A stretch of 64,000 bases of DNA from Sphagnum magellanicum (lineage: Eukaryota > Streptophyta > Sphagnopsida > Sphagnales > Sphagnaceae), in NCBI GenBank assembly GCA_021904315.1, contig CM038921.1, forward strand, positions 7,904,146 to 7,968,145, read 5' to 3'. A program made the translations under genes and the position numbers. Below, in pieces: positions 1 to 11,240 of this stretch (its first letter is position 1; each line of letters opens with the position of its first letter). The notes below the pieces were generated by a model. The model was not told the origin of the DNA and made no database searches. It was given only the letters and a program-made list of their open reading frames with translations.

Positions 1-1198
1 AGGATTGCCATAGTAGTTGCAAAAAGGTAGGACCTGGGTGTAGCCGAGTGCATTGCTTTAGCCCTTGAAGAAGAATTTGATGATCTAGTTGGCGTAGCTA
101 GTGTAGGCTAAGGCCTTGAACATGATGGAGGCCTCATAGTACTGGCCTTGTGTGTACATGAGCCAGTTCCAGCTTTTCGAAAATGTTGTACACATTTAGT
201 AAAGTGTACGAGTCTCCAAATTCTACAAAACCTTGTTGCAAAACCTACGCATGGAGTGTTGGAGTATCTTCCAATGAACGAAAATATCGATGGGTAGCTT
301 CCAGTTTTGTGATGCTCTAAGTATCTTTTTTGAGTTTAAGAAGCCTCCTGTAGAGCATCTTGAGGGTTTCATCCTTTTGCCGAGAAAAGGTGTCAAGTTA
401 CAATTTTTTTTCAAAACTTTTGACTAAAAATTCTAGCTCAAGAATTCGAAAGAATTTCTCCACTATATCAACAAAAGTTGGCGCATCGGTGGTGGGAAGA
501 ATGTTTGCGGTAGTAGCAATGAGTTGTTGAGGAGAAAAGTTTATTAAAGTAAGTACTGGGTCTAGATTATTGGGCATAGTCCCATGATGTGTAATTATAG
601 CTTGTAATGCAGCTTGAAAGGCAATGGCGATGGCTGTGGCGTAAACTAGATTGGGAATTTGGGTGACGCCCAAAATCCTTACCAAATGTTGCTCGTAGAC
701 ATCCAATGCCTCATAATGCACATAATGGCCAATTGTTTGAATGCAAATGCCTTGGTGTAATTAGCGCCATACTTGAGCTCCAATTCACAAACCAAAGTTG
801 AGAAAGTTGCCTTGAACTCCCTCAAAGAAATGGTACCTGGCCTTCCGCTGAATTTTTCAATTCTCCCAAAGGAATTGTCGACCTCCATGGTGTATATGGG
901 TGTAGAGGTTATGGCTTGGAGTGGAATATACGGTGATGGTGTGAAAACATGTGCAACAGCAAGTGTACCCCACTGATTAACCCCTCCAAATGGACTCTGA
1001 TGTACCATTGATGTAGCGTAACCTAAACCTTAATTCCTAATAGAAGTTGTACTAGATGACGATGGCGATATAGATGCTTGATGGTACTGTAAAGAAGATT
1101 GTGAACTCAAAGATATTGGTTCAAAGGATTGTGTGTTACTTCGTAATTGATACCTTCGTTTTGGATGAGTGGTAGTGCTTTCATCATTTGAGGACATG
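1..1198 (-). mobile_element. Ty3/gypsy-type retroelement, gag remnant (left copy, runs off window edge)
   Basis: Read on the minus strand, this is a retroelement Gag starting at the ATG at 1196-1198 (MSSNDESTTTHP...) and continuing off the window. It aligns along its length with the Gag remnant at 57.4-58.7 kb; both share blocks such as VHQSPFGGV, IEKFSGR, LKEFKATFST and YEALDVYEQH. Lesions seen: an in-frame stop near 1030, a frameshift near 720-730, and a stop near 407-409. The zinc knuckle at the window edge reads CNYYGNP, so the second Cys is Tyr. Gag would package element RNA; this copy cannot make a full protein. Assignment to Ty3/gypsy rests on the integrase attached to the sister copy. 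Confidence 0.8.
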
Positions 1199-1660
1199 GT
1201 GTTGTCCCATGCCCTAAAATTTTACAGTAATATAAAGCTTTAACTACAAAATTTTAACACAACGTATAATTTAAAGAATATGGTGTGTTGTCGAGAATGA
1301 CCAGCGGTAAATGGATGTCAGATGGAGGTCAAACGGACATTAGACGGACGTTGGACAAAAAGATAGGATGACAAAACGCAGGATGTAAGACGGTAGAAAT
1401 GCAGGACGTAGAATGTAAAATGCAAGGCGATAGTCGGACGAAAGTCCGACAGAAGTTCGATGAACGTCGAACGAAAGTTTATGGACGGTAATAGACATTG
1501 TCCAACGTTGCACGTAAGTTGATAGACGTTGGATGTCGGAAGTCGAACATTGGGTAGACGTCCCGGCGCGACAACGATGGCGGCGTTGTAGTGATGGCGA
1601 TGTTGCGGCACTGTAGCAATGGCTATGCTGTGACAATATAGCTCGCAACGTGTGAGGCAT
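1199..1660 (-). mobile_element. Leader of the left retroelement copy, with GGACG/CGTCC-rich repeats
   Basis: This stretch lies between the gag ATG and the insertion beginning near 1661. About 1305-1560 is rich in short CGTCC/GTTCG-type repeats, and 1561-1650 is rich in GCAAC/TGTAG-type repeats. The same two modules occur in the same order in the right copy (56.64-57.30 kb), so they belong to the element and are not random low complexity. No open frame is convincing here. Confidence 0.6.
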
Positions 1661-2094
1661 TCTTACACACCTTTAACATGAAGATATGCACTCACAAACC
1701 CGCTTGGAAGTGGAACTACTATGTAGTTGTAGTCTAATAAGTAAGGTGATTCAATATAATGCAATGAAGTTCACTAAGAATTTAATGCGTTGTGTCCACT
1801 TGGAAGATACAAAAACGTTGTGGGAAAATCGTAACTCACCATGATGGAATGTGAAAGGGCATTATGTTGATGTTCATTCAATGTCATGGTTGATGGTTGA
1901 ACCCCTTTTGTTCCATTCGTCCTAACATCTACACATAACCTCTTAATCTAACATGCATTGGATTTCTGAAAAACTAATTTAAAAAGGAGCCATGGTACAA
2001 AATCTTATAAGTTTTTATTCTTTTGATCAAGAGTTAAGCCCTGGGACTAAAAATCACTTTGCTTAGATTGAGGAAAAAAAATAAACAATTTTAA

Positions 2095-2458
2095 CCCCCT
2101 CTACTTCCGGCAAGTGTAGCACCCTTATAGCAACCCTGATGATGCTGAAAATTGGAGAAAATCTTTTACACCTCCTACACAAAAATTATTTTAAGTTTGA
2201 CACAAATCTAACGATGGATTTGGGAGTAACAATTATTTGAAATAAAACTCCAGAAGCTTTGTCATGGAAATCCTTTCATGAACTCCACTACAAACACCCT
2301 CTACTTCCGGCAAGCGTAGCTCCCTTATAGCAACCCCGATGATGCTAAAAATTAGAGAGAACCTTTTACACCTCCTACACAAGAACTATTTTAAGTTTGA
2401 CACTATTTGAAATAAAACTTTAAAAACTTTGTCATGGAATTCCTTCCATGCTTATTTC
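2095..2458. repeat. Tandem duplication, period 200 bp
   Basis: The block starting CTACTTCCGGCAAG at 2101 recurs at 2301. The second unit keeps the order of the first (GATGATGCTxAAAATT, TTTTACACCTCCTACACAA, TTTAAGTTTGACAC, CTTTGTCATGGAA) but lacks about 35-50 bp in the middle. Units differ by scattered substitutions, so this is an old two-copy duplication. Confidence 0.85.
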
Positions 2459-3329
2459 TTGCACACATCTTTTCCATGAACAACCTTTCCACACTTAAGA
2501 ACTAATCTTTTTTTCACACATTCATTCTCCTCCTTTTCTCTTTTTCCCACACAAGATATTCTTTTCTCCTTTGGTAAGCGTCCATGACCTTTCCTTGAGC
2601 TTGTTCCCCTTGTCCAATGGAAGTTTCGAAATCCTTCCCTCCAATCAATGGCCCCCTCATCCTTCAAGAGCCAATGAGAATTGAAAATGATTTGCCCTCC
2701 AATTGATTTTAAGATGAGAATTTTTGGGCCCAATGAGACACAAAAAATTATTCCATCCTCCAATCAAATAGGATGACAATCCTCATGACTAATGGGATTG
2801 GAGGACTCATCCTTCCCCTTATCTTGGATATCTTGATGAGGTTCTTGAGTTTGATCCTTATCCTTTCTGTTTGTTGACCCTCACATCCTACTTCTTCATC
2901 CTAATTATTTCAAGTAACTAACTACTAGGACAATCTATCGGTACTAACAAGTAAACATCCTTGAGTCCTTACTTGACTAAATCAATTCAATGGTTGAAAT
3001 AACATCCCCGCATACCATTTACTCTTTTGATATCCCCTACTTATTTTTTCTTCCATGCACTAATTAACTATGTAGTACATAGTAAATTGGAATTAAAAAT
3101 TGCATCACAAAAACCCCCACATACTTCTAGATCCACCGTTGAAATTAAGGTTTGATGACTCCATTAAATCTAGGATGTTCGAATTTTCATGAGGTTCCGC
3201 CGTCACTCCCACACCTTACGCCTACCCTAATTTGTTAAATAAAAAAAACCTTAACCCCTTCTGAACGCAAGTACCACATTGTCTCTGCTACCTTCTTGGT
3301 TTTTTGTTGATGCATGTGAGCATTTAGTC

Positions 3330-3743
3330 ATGGCGGATGATGTCGTTACGCCCTGGAATCTTCTAGTTTCATTAGTAGAGAAGGAAAAGCTTGAAGAAGC
3401 ACTGCTTGACGTGAAGGTCTTTCAACGGTTGCGCAAAGAAGAACCGTCCAGAAGAATGGTGTGCATTCGAGTTGATCGTTCAGCATGGGATCATCGATTA
3501 TCTCCTAACCCACATGCTTTAGCAATTTATTTAGAATTTGTTCCTGTTTGTGGAGCTGCACCAGAATGGTTTGAATAGTGTCAATGTGAAGATGATGATG
3601 TTTGTCTTCATTGTCAAACTTGGGTTCCCGGTGATGGCCATTATCGTTGGCTGCGAGGCCCAATCAATCCCCTTCCCATGGAGCATCGAGCCGAATACCT
3701 AGCTCGCACCATTCATCGCATTTTGGAGTTTTTGCAATTGTGA
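3330..3743 (+). pseudogene. Unrecognised 137-codon reading frame with one internal TAG
   Basis: From ATG 3330 (MADDVVTPWN) the frame runs 82 codons to a TAG at 3576-3578, then stays open in the same frame for 54 more codons to TGA at 3741-3743. The composition looks like a protein, with many charged and aromatic residues, unlike the surrounding AT-rich DNA. Right after the TAG comes a Cys cluster, CQCEDDDVCLHCQTW (C-x-C-x6-C-x2-C), then GDGHYRW, so a small metal-binding fold is possible. An upstream in-frame ATG at 3279 would add 17 residues. I do not recognise the family. It sits inside the left retroelement copy, so it may be cargo of a nested insertion. Alternatives are a one-stop pseudogene or a sequencing error. 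Confidence 0.45.
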
Positions 3744-4249
3744 TCTATCCCCTTAAAGTTATTTACTAAGTTGTAATTCACCTGAGGCCATTCAGGTGGA
3801 AATGTTAATGCCTAAGTTTGATTTTGATTTTATTTAAGAGTCTGATAAAAGTGAAAACTAAATAAAGATGTATTAGGACTACATCTTAGAAATCTTTCAA
3901 GTAAATCATTCGTGCCTGAAGATTGTTTTACATACTAACTTAATATTGTCATGGTGAGATGTTATTACTAATTATGGGCCTGTATTCCCAATATATCAAT
4001 AAATCAAATTTAATTCTACATCCCCTTTCCTTTCTCTATAACATAAAATGATCATGCACTTAAAAGGTTTACTAGGTCCTAAAATTAACTAAGCTTTGCA
4101 TCAATTTAAATAAAAGAAACTTTTATGCTGAAATATCCAAAAGCTAATTCAATTCTTAATAATTATTATTTGGACGTTTATCAGGATTCAAATCATTAAT
4201 ACTAAGGAAAATTATGGAACTAAAGCTTAACAATTTGTGGTATTATAAT

Positions 4250-5101
4250 CCATGATTCACATAACGCTGCACTGCAGCTATGGTGGTGCTGCAGCGCGCA
4301 ACGCTGTGGCGCTACAGCTCGCATCATGGGAACATTGTAAGCTCACGTCGTGGTAGTGTTGTAAGCATGCGACGCTACAGCATGCGTGCGTCATGGCAAC
4401 CATGTTGCTTTGTAGTGATGGCAAGCGGCACTATGTTGCTTTAATAGTGATGATGGGTGCCGCCGCCAAAAATTTTGTTTTTTTTACTCGACAACTTTAA
4501 AACCTTCTACCACAGGAAGGTGCGTTTCTACGTGTGAAAAAAGAGAGAGAGGAAAAAAAAAGAGCGAGAAAGAGAAAAAGAAGGGGGGAAGAGGTTTGAA
4601 ACATACTTTGTTAGTTGGCAGAAATATGAAAATGCAAGTTCCCTCCAACAACACCAGCAGCAACACTAGTAGCAATTTGCGCTCCCTCCGGCAACAACAA
4701 CACCAGTAGTAGCAACAACTCAAGAACTTAAAAGCAAAAGAAATTTGCCATTTTCAACATTAAGCAACAAATAGTAGAATTTTTTTACAATTGAATTACA
4801 AAGAAAGAAGAACATGTAATGCATGTAGACGGTGGCCGTGTAATGGCCATCGTGAGCATCTAAAAATCCTATTTAATTATGGAGGAAACTCTCTTGACAA
4901 ATAAATTTTAGAAAAATTAAAAAGAGAAGGGAAGGGCTTGGCCTTTTATACAACCACCGACAAGTTGAAACCCTAAGCACCTAATAGCATGCAGTCACCT
5001 ATGAACGTACACTTACCTTAAAAGTGTACATTAACCCTAAAAGGCATGATGGGCATGTTCGTAATTGGCCATGATGTATGAAGCCATGTACGAGCATGAC
5101 A
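4250..5101 (-). mobile_element. LTR and start of leader, left retroelement copy
   Basis: Read on the minus strand, the element edge is at 5101 (TGTCATGCTCGTACATGG). It is collinear with 56020 onward in the right copy: TTAGGGTTAATGTAC, a TATA-like GTATAAAAGGCC (about 4940-4952), GAGTTTCCTCCATAAT and the GTTGCTACT-rich stretch. The TG start and shared edge suggest the outer LTR end. I could not fix the inner LTR end or find a second LTR. 4250-4450 is the GCTGCAGC/CGTTGCA-rich leader block. Confidence 0.6.
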
Positions 5102-5189
5102 AAAGCATTGTAGTTTTTTTGAACTACAAAGTTTCTTGAAAAGGATAATTTTACTAACAAATTTACAAAGGCAAAAAAACTAGGTTAGA

Positions 5190-6240
5190 TTATATTTTGA
5201 GCAAGAACTTTTTTTAAATGTAAATAAAAAGGTTTTTAAGGAAAAATAAAAAGATACTTTGTTTTCATTAGGGTATTTAGTTTATTTCAAAACAGATTAA
5301 AATTCACACATGCCCAATTCCATTATTATTGTCCTTTCCCTAATTTTTTGGGCTAACTAATACACTTTTGCAAATCCCCTTGTGACGACTTGATAGACAC
5401 ATATTTCAAGTCTTTGCAAACTTTTCATATGTTGTGGCACATTGACATGATTTAAAAAATGCATGCCCAAAAATAATTCCTTGGAAACTATCCTCCAAAC
5501 CCAATACTTCACAACTTACAATTGATTTTCATGTTGTAGTCATAATATTTAAGTTAGACCCTTCATCCTTGCATAGGTAACAATTTTTTTCTTCAATTCA
5601 CATTTGCCCAACATTCCAATCAAATTTTATGGCCAAAGTTTGTTTAGTAGTTAGGGACTTCAAAAAACCCAAGGGTGACATGCTTTGGTTGTCGATCAAT
5701 CCCCAAGAATTTGATCATTAATGCAAAAATATCATGTGTAGCTTTTGACATCTACATGTCCAGCTTGTAGTTGCAAAACCACATTTTACCAAGGTTGGCA
5801 AAACAAATAATTGTTTGGTTTTTTTCCATTAACTTATCCAACATTTCTTGTGAAAGTTATTTATTAGAAAATAAAATAATTCTTGGACACAAATGCATAC
5901 TAAAATGCATTAACCAAACATTTCTCATAAACTGCAAGGATAAATTATTTTTCATAATTAGAAACCCTACATCCTCCAAAAATTGCTTTTGCTCCACATC
6001 ATCTTTTTTGAAAGGTTCTTTCTCAACAAAAAAATTGAAAATATAGTTATTAAATATATTAGGCCTTTTTAAACTAGTTGTCTCTTGTCATTTGTTTTCA
6101 CAAGATTGTTCACTTCTTCCTCAAAATTTTGGCAACAACAAAATGGTTTATAAACACATTTTTTTTGATACAATTATCCCATTTGTTGTATTATATAAAA
6201 TTAAGGCTTTTCCTGCTTGAATTTTTTGTTTGAAATTAAA
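5190..6240 (-). pseudogene. hAT-family transposase remnant, N-terminal half
   Basis: Minus-strand translation, through several stops and frameshifts, gives blocks typical of plant hAT transposases in the right order: NGIIVSKKM (about 6200), EPFKKDDVEQKQFLEDVG (about 5970), VWLMHFSMHLCPR, CQKLHMIF/QPKHVT-like text (5.65-5.75 kb), then NIMTTT, SCEVLGLEDSFQG and FGHAF (5.4-5.57 kb). hAT transposases cut and paste DNA with an RNase-H-like fold; this one is dead. It ends near 5.19 kb, just short of the retroelement LTR edge at 5101, so the LTR insertion or a deletion may have cut it. Coding-like text may extend to about 6.4 kb. Confidence 0.7.
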
Positions 6241-6511
6241 ATTGGATTATTATAACAAAAGATTCAAGCCACAACTTGAGGATATATAAGATTAACATCT
6301 TTCTTACTATTAATATAATAAAATGCCCAACACAATGGAGTTTTGTTATTTTTAAAAAAATTCTTTGCACATTCAACTTTCGTAAAAACAAATTCATTTT
6401 TTTGCACCATTTTTTGAATTTTTGTTTAATTATGTTCAAAGATTTGGATTTTCTTCAAAAATCTCTTACAAAGGTTCATCTTCCATTAACACTTCATTGA
6501 TGAAAACATCA

Positions 6512-8907
6512 CATGTTTTTCATTTAAAAAGGACTATTCCATGTTCAACTTTCATAAAAGCCAATGGGTAGATAAAACATTAGACCATTTAATGATCTAC
6601 CAAAATATTACAAACATGTACAAACAATATGATATACCAAATTGGACACATTTACAAAACAAGACATTCACAATCCTATCCTTTGACCATTGTGCAAAAT
6701 TATAAGATTAATGTGTATGATTTGAATGTATGTATATGTAAGAGTAGTTTAGAGTATAAATCCTACATGAAAAAGAAAAAAAAATGTTCTTTTTTTTCAT
6801 TTTGTTTGTCTTCTTTGCATTCATTCCAAGACCATCACCTTCAACAGTAGTGTTTTAGGGTTTAGGGTTTGTGAGAGCTTTGAAGCTTTCACCTTATGAC
6901 TTTTGTTGCCTTATTGTTTCAACTTTGATGCAATTACGTGAAAGAAAAAGTCTCAAAAAATTGTGAACACTAAAAAGAAGGCAAAATTGGGGTTGTGAGC
7001 TACAAATTGCAAGCTCTATCAATTATCACAAAGCTTAAGCCTTCTAGCTTTCTCCCATTTTTTAATTTTTTCATCTTTCACCAAATCCCCTTTGTTTGTT
7101 TTTTTAATGACTTTATTAGGTTTTGTTTTTTCACCTCCCACCAAAACCCTTTTGTTTGCATTTTTTTTGGTGACAAGTTGTGAGCTTTCAACAAGTTCTA
7201 TGAGTTTTTCAAATCTTGTCATGAATGATATAGATCTATCACCTAATGAAAAGATGGTCCCAATATTTGCAAGCCATGATAACAACTTTGTTGTTGACAA
7301 CTTGCCATAAGCAAATGGAAAGCTACATCATGTCGAGATTATTCTTATTCTTGGTGATGATTCATATGTATCAAATTTACACATGACAAATATGTGGAAA
7401 TAAACAATTCATTGGAAGCTTTACAATTCATTGATGTAGGTTTTTTTTAAAAAGGTGAACAGACAAACAAAAGACCTTTCTTAGAACCAAATAATGTGAT
7501 GCATAAAATTTGTCATATGGAAGTCATGGAAGGTGGTTGCAAGATAAGGTGGACCACTTTTTCAGTCACACCGTAGGTTTTTTAAAAATGTCATGGATTA
7601 ACATGTCATTAACATGCCATAAAATCATCACTATGTCAAATTTGCTATTGAATTAAGATTATCAACTTAAATAAATAAAATTATTTATTAAAAATTACAA
7701 CATATATTTTCCAAATATATAGTAGTGGATTTTTGTAGTTGAAAAATATGGAGTGGTCTTTTGTATATAACTTTATATAAACACATTTTTGTTTATGAAT
7801 TATTTTTGGGATACCTTATAGGGATTGAATATGTGATATATCAAAGGAAAAATAACATAATTGAATTTAAAAAAATTAACCCAAAAAAATTTATGGACTT
7901 TTGAATGTCTTAAAATGGACTTTATTTTCAAAAATCCATATTGAATAATCATTTATTGATGAATTTTAATGTTTTTTCTTTTAACATGTATGTTAAAGAG
8001 TTATATAATTGGGCTTTTATACACATAATCTTTATTCATTCATTAACCATTTTTTATTCCCTTGTGAAATAATGATATCACAATAAATTGCAATTTTAAC
8101 ATTATCAAATGATCTTTTTATCTGTTGGAATTGATCCAACTTATTTGTAACCACATTGGGTTTTAAAGTTTTGGCATTACACACTAAATTACAAAAATGT
8201 CTCGTTGTTTACCATAAATGAAATGGTATTACACCCATGAAATGTTGAAATTTATCATAATACCCTACTTAAAAAATTCCTTGAAGATGTAACCAATGTC
8301 CCATGAGCCACCCAAAAAAAGGGCACAAATAATGCCATTTGCCATTTCTAGGTTTTTTTTTGTTAACCAATTCAAGAAGGATGATGAAAACCAAGTTGGT
8401 TTCTTGAAGGATTTGATGTTCTTTGTGATTAAAGACTAGCCCCTCAAGACTGTTGAATCCATTTCGTTCTAGAGATTTGCACATAAGTTATGCCCAAAGG
8501 TGGTCTTCCTCAGCAAGAAGGTTTTGGTGGATGAAGTTTACCTAGATTAATGGAAAAGGCTATTGTTATTTATGTGTAATTTGACCCATGCATAACCACC
8601 TGCACATTTGATTTATCAATGTCAAAAGGGGCAAATGACATATTTGTTGTGGTTGTTAACTTTTTGTTTAATAAATGTGAAGCCAAACATGTGATTATCA
8701 AGTTGTTTGAGGTGAATGACATTAGTGGTGAAGCTATGGTTCCAAGATTACAACATTTAGACATTTGTCCCTTATTCATAAGATCCTTGCTTATAGCAAG
8801 GATGGGGGGTTAAGTTTGTTAATGCTTTGAATTTGGTTGTTTCATGTGCAAGTTTGGGTATGTTCGAGCCAGTTGATGGATCATGCTTTGAGCATGCCCC
8901 ATCAAAG
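6512..8907. repeat. Segment A: 2.4-kb sequence duplicated at 59439-61821
   Basis: From CATGTTTTTCATTT at 6512 to CATGCCCCATCAAAG at 8907 the sequence is collinear with 59439-61821, with only scattered substitutions and small indels (2396 versus 2383 bp); by eye well over 95% identical. It includes a doubled TTTAGGG (about 6855), long AT-rich stretches with no gene, and the start of the hAT remnant at 8.43 kb. Open frames of 60-93 codons at 7.02-7.31 kb are kept on both strands in both copies, which near-identity alone explains. Confidence 0.95.
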
Positions 8908-10303
8908 GTTTGCCAATATGCGATTATGGATGACAAAATGGCCCATGGATTGTCTTGCACATCCATAAAGATTGTTCAAATTGATATCCAAAAATGTAAT
9001 GTCTTGCCAAAGAAGTTTGGGAAGGAAGGTAAGAATGGGAAAAAGCTTGCATAGATTCTAGTTTGAGGCCTAAAAAATTGAACACACTTGTCAAGACAAG
9101 GTGAATGTGATTTTATTTCTTTTTTTAATTACCAAGTTTTAATTAACACAATTCTTGAAATTTTGTTAAAACTATGAATTTTAATAAGGTTTTATTGTTC
9201 CCACTGATGTGGTGTGAATTGAGTTTGTCTTTATGTATTTATAAGTTGGTTTTATTATTATAAAATGCTTTGATTTTTCAAATCACCATTGCATTGTGTC
9301 ATAACCAACAAACTATAACATTATAGAACTACATTCCTTCATCACAAACATGAGTTGTTTAGAAAGCTATTGTGAAAGTTTTGTCACCCATTGTAAGGGG
9401 TTATGTTTTAAACCAAAGTTAAGGCCATTAGCTCCTTGGGGATACCCTTCATTTTGTCATATTTACATGTGAACAATTTGGTGAAAAACTTTCCCACAAG
9501 AAAATTCTTAACAACATTATTGAAAAGTAGGTAAATGTTTTTTATTTTGAGTTGGATGAGTTCATTTTTTGTATGAAATGCAAGTGTTGCATGTACTTTT
9601 TCCTTTCCTTTCTTTTTTCACTTTGTTGATAAGAAAAAAAGCATAACATGTTGGCTTTGATGTTGGATCCCAAGTATAAGATTGTGAAGTTGGTGAGTAT
9701 TTATCTACATTGTGAAATTGTTGCCACCTTAATTGTTGAGTTGACGAACAATTATTATTGCCTTTATTGTTGGAGGCTTATAACTTGTTGATGCCCAATA
9801 GGGTTCAAGACCTTGAAAAATCTACCTAATTTATGAACTTTCAAGATTTATTTTAGCAATTTGACACAAATGCAGACATACAAAGACATTGTAAGAACAT
9901 AACTTGGATCATTTTGTCATTTCCTATTGATTTGAAAATTTGTAAATGTGTTTTTATCATGGTGGTGGATAAAAAAACAAAAAAAATCCATTATGGCTAT
10001 ATTAGCACAATAGATTTTGGGCATCTCAACCATCCATAGTGAAACAATAGAATATTTTCTATTGTTGGAATTTCCATAGCATTTTGAAGATGTTAACTTC
10101 AAATTGACAATTTGGACAAACTTATTTTTATGAACAAAAATTGGCTAGTTGATCTTCATATTGGTTGCTTAAAACTTGCAAATTTAGCATTTGTATGTGA
10201 GGCTAAATCTAACTTGATAGAGCAATTATATGTTGAATTTGCGAATGAAGTTGAACATGAAGAATTTCTAAATGTCCACAATACATTTTATGGAAAGGTG
10301 TGA
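8430..10303 (+). pseudogene. hAT-family transposase remnant, core to C-terminus
   Basis: Blocks in order on the plus strand: KLCPKVVFLSKKVLVDEV (about 8485), FDLSMSKGANDIF (about 8610), AKHVIIKLFEVNDISGEAM (8.67-8.74 kb), MFEPVDGSCFEHAPSKVCQY (about 8.86-8.92 kb), SIKIVQIDIQKC (about 8.96 kb), MLALMLDPKYK (9648 on), then DKLIFMNKNW (about 10112) in the C-terminal dimerisation region. These match the plant hAT layout, including the MLALMLDP motif. Many stops and shifts break it, and the stretch 9.1-9.6 kb is hard to align. The first 0.48 kb lies in duplicated segment A; the rest is unique here. Confidence 0.75.
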
Positions 10304-11240
10304 TGTTTTGTGAATTTATTTTGGAATGTATAGGTGTTTGAAGTTTATAACATTTTGCGACATGGTAGTTAGCCAAATGTGTAAATCCTTATACATATTG
10401 AGTGTCCATGAAGATGATAAAATCATTTTCATCTTACGGTTCTTGTATAGAAAACTTCTCAGTGTTTCAAAATTGTGAGGTTTTCATTAAGTTTCTTAGA
10501 AGGTTTGTTTAACTATGTATCTATTTTGAGGGGAGTTAGAGATTGCTGGGAAGTCTAAGATTTTGATGGTTTGCTTTTGAGGAGGTTTTTTTGAATTTTT
10601 TTTTGTTTTTAAAATCTTTGTCCCACTTTACAAAAAAAGATTACACGAGCAAGTGCTTTTCAAAACTTCACAAGTGTTTGTCCTTTTGATTACGAAGTCT
10701 TTTGTTTTTTTTTCCCATATTTGAGTGTATATCCTTTTATTATGAAGGTTTGTTTTTATTTTTGAAGTTTGTCTATTTTTTAGGTTTTTATTTTTGAGGT
10801 TTGTCTAGATTTTAAGAATTTATTTATTGTTTAGGTCTATTTGTCTTTCAGGTTTGTTTGTCTTTTCAGGTTTTTAGTTTATAGTATGTATATCCATCTT
10901 TCAAGGGAGTTGGGAATATGTGAATATTCTTTGAGGGCCAATTGGAAACTACATATGAAACATGGAAGAGTGGCCTGCAATAGAACCACTATAACAAAAA
11001 AACTATCATTCTATCTCATATTAGCATTAGCTCTTTTCAATTGGTTTATAGTTTAGAAGTTGAGAAAATGACAAATCTATTGTAATTTTAAGTTTAGGTA
11101 CAATGAAATTTGACAACTTTGCATGTTTTGTTGTTGGTTTCCCCTTTGCTGCATGAATGATTTTTGTTGGTTTTCTCATTTTGCAATGTTTCATACAAGG
11201 GATTTTTCAGGCTTGCATTTTTGAGACCTGAATAAAAAAT
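10304..11240. other. No gene seen; T-rich stretch
   Basis: This holds short, degenerate TTTGTTTTT / GAGGTTTGTCT-type repeats (about 10.56-10.87 kb) and no convincing coding frame, RNA gene or element end. Confidence 0.5.

Larger units (their letters stand above)
1661..4240. other. About 2.6 kb present only in the left retroelement copy (probable nested insertion)
   Basis: From LTR edge to gag ATG is about 3.9 kb here (5101 to 1198) but only about 1.4 kb in the right copy (56020 to 57395). The extra DNA falls between the two GCAAC-rich blocks at 1.57-1.65 and 4.25-4.45 kb. It holds a 200-bp tandem duplication (2.1-2.46 kb) and a 137-codon frame with one stop (3.33-3.74 kb). The remainder (2.46-3.27 and 3.75-4.24 kb) is AT-rich with no gene I can recognise. 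I did not find its ends or a target duplication. Confidence 0.5.

Noticed and set aside
5771..6046. 91-codon plus-strand frame
   Set aside because: It is the opposite strand of the minus-strand hAT remnant, which explains it better.
6850..6880. TTTAGGG-like repeats (also about 22418, 34858 and 59778)
   Set aside because: Only one to two units each; too short to be interstitial telomere arrays.
7019..7300. A 93-codon minus-strand frame conserved at 59946-60227
   Set aside because: The two copies are near-identical over 2.4 kb on both strands, so the shared frame follows from recent duplication and is not evidence of selection. No domain is recognised.
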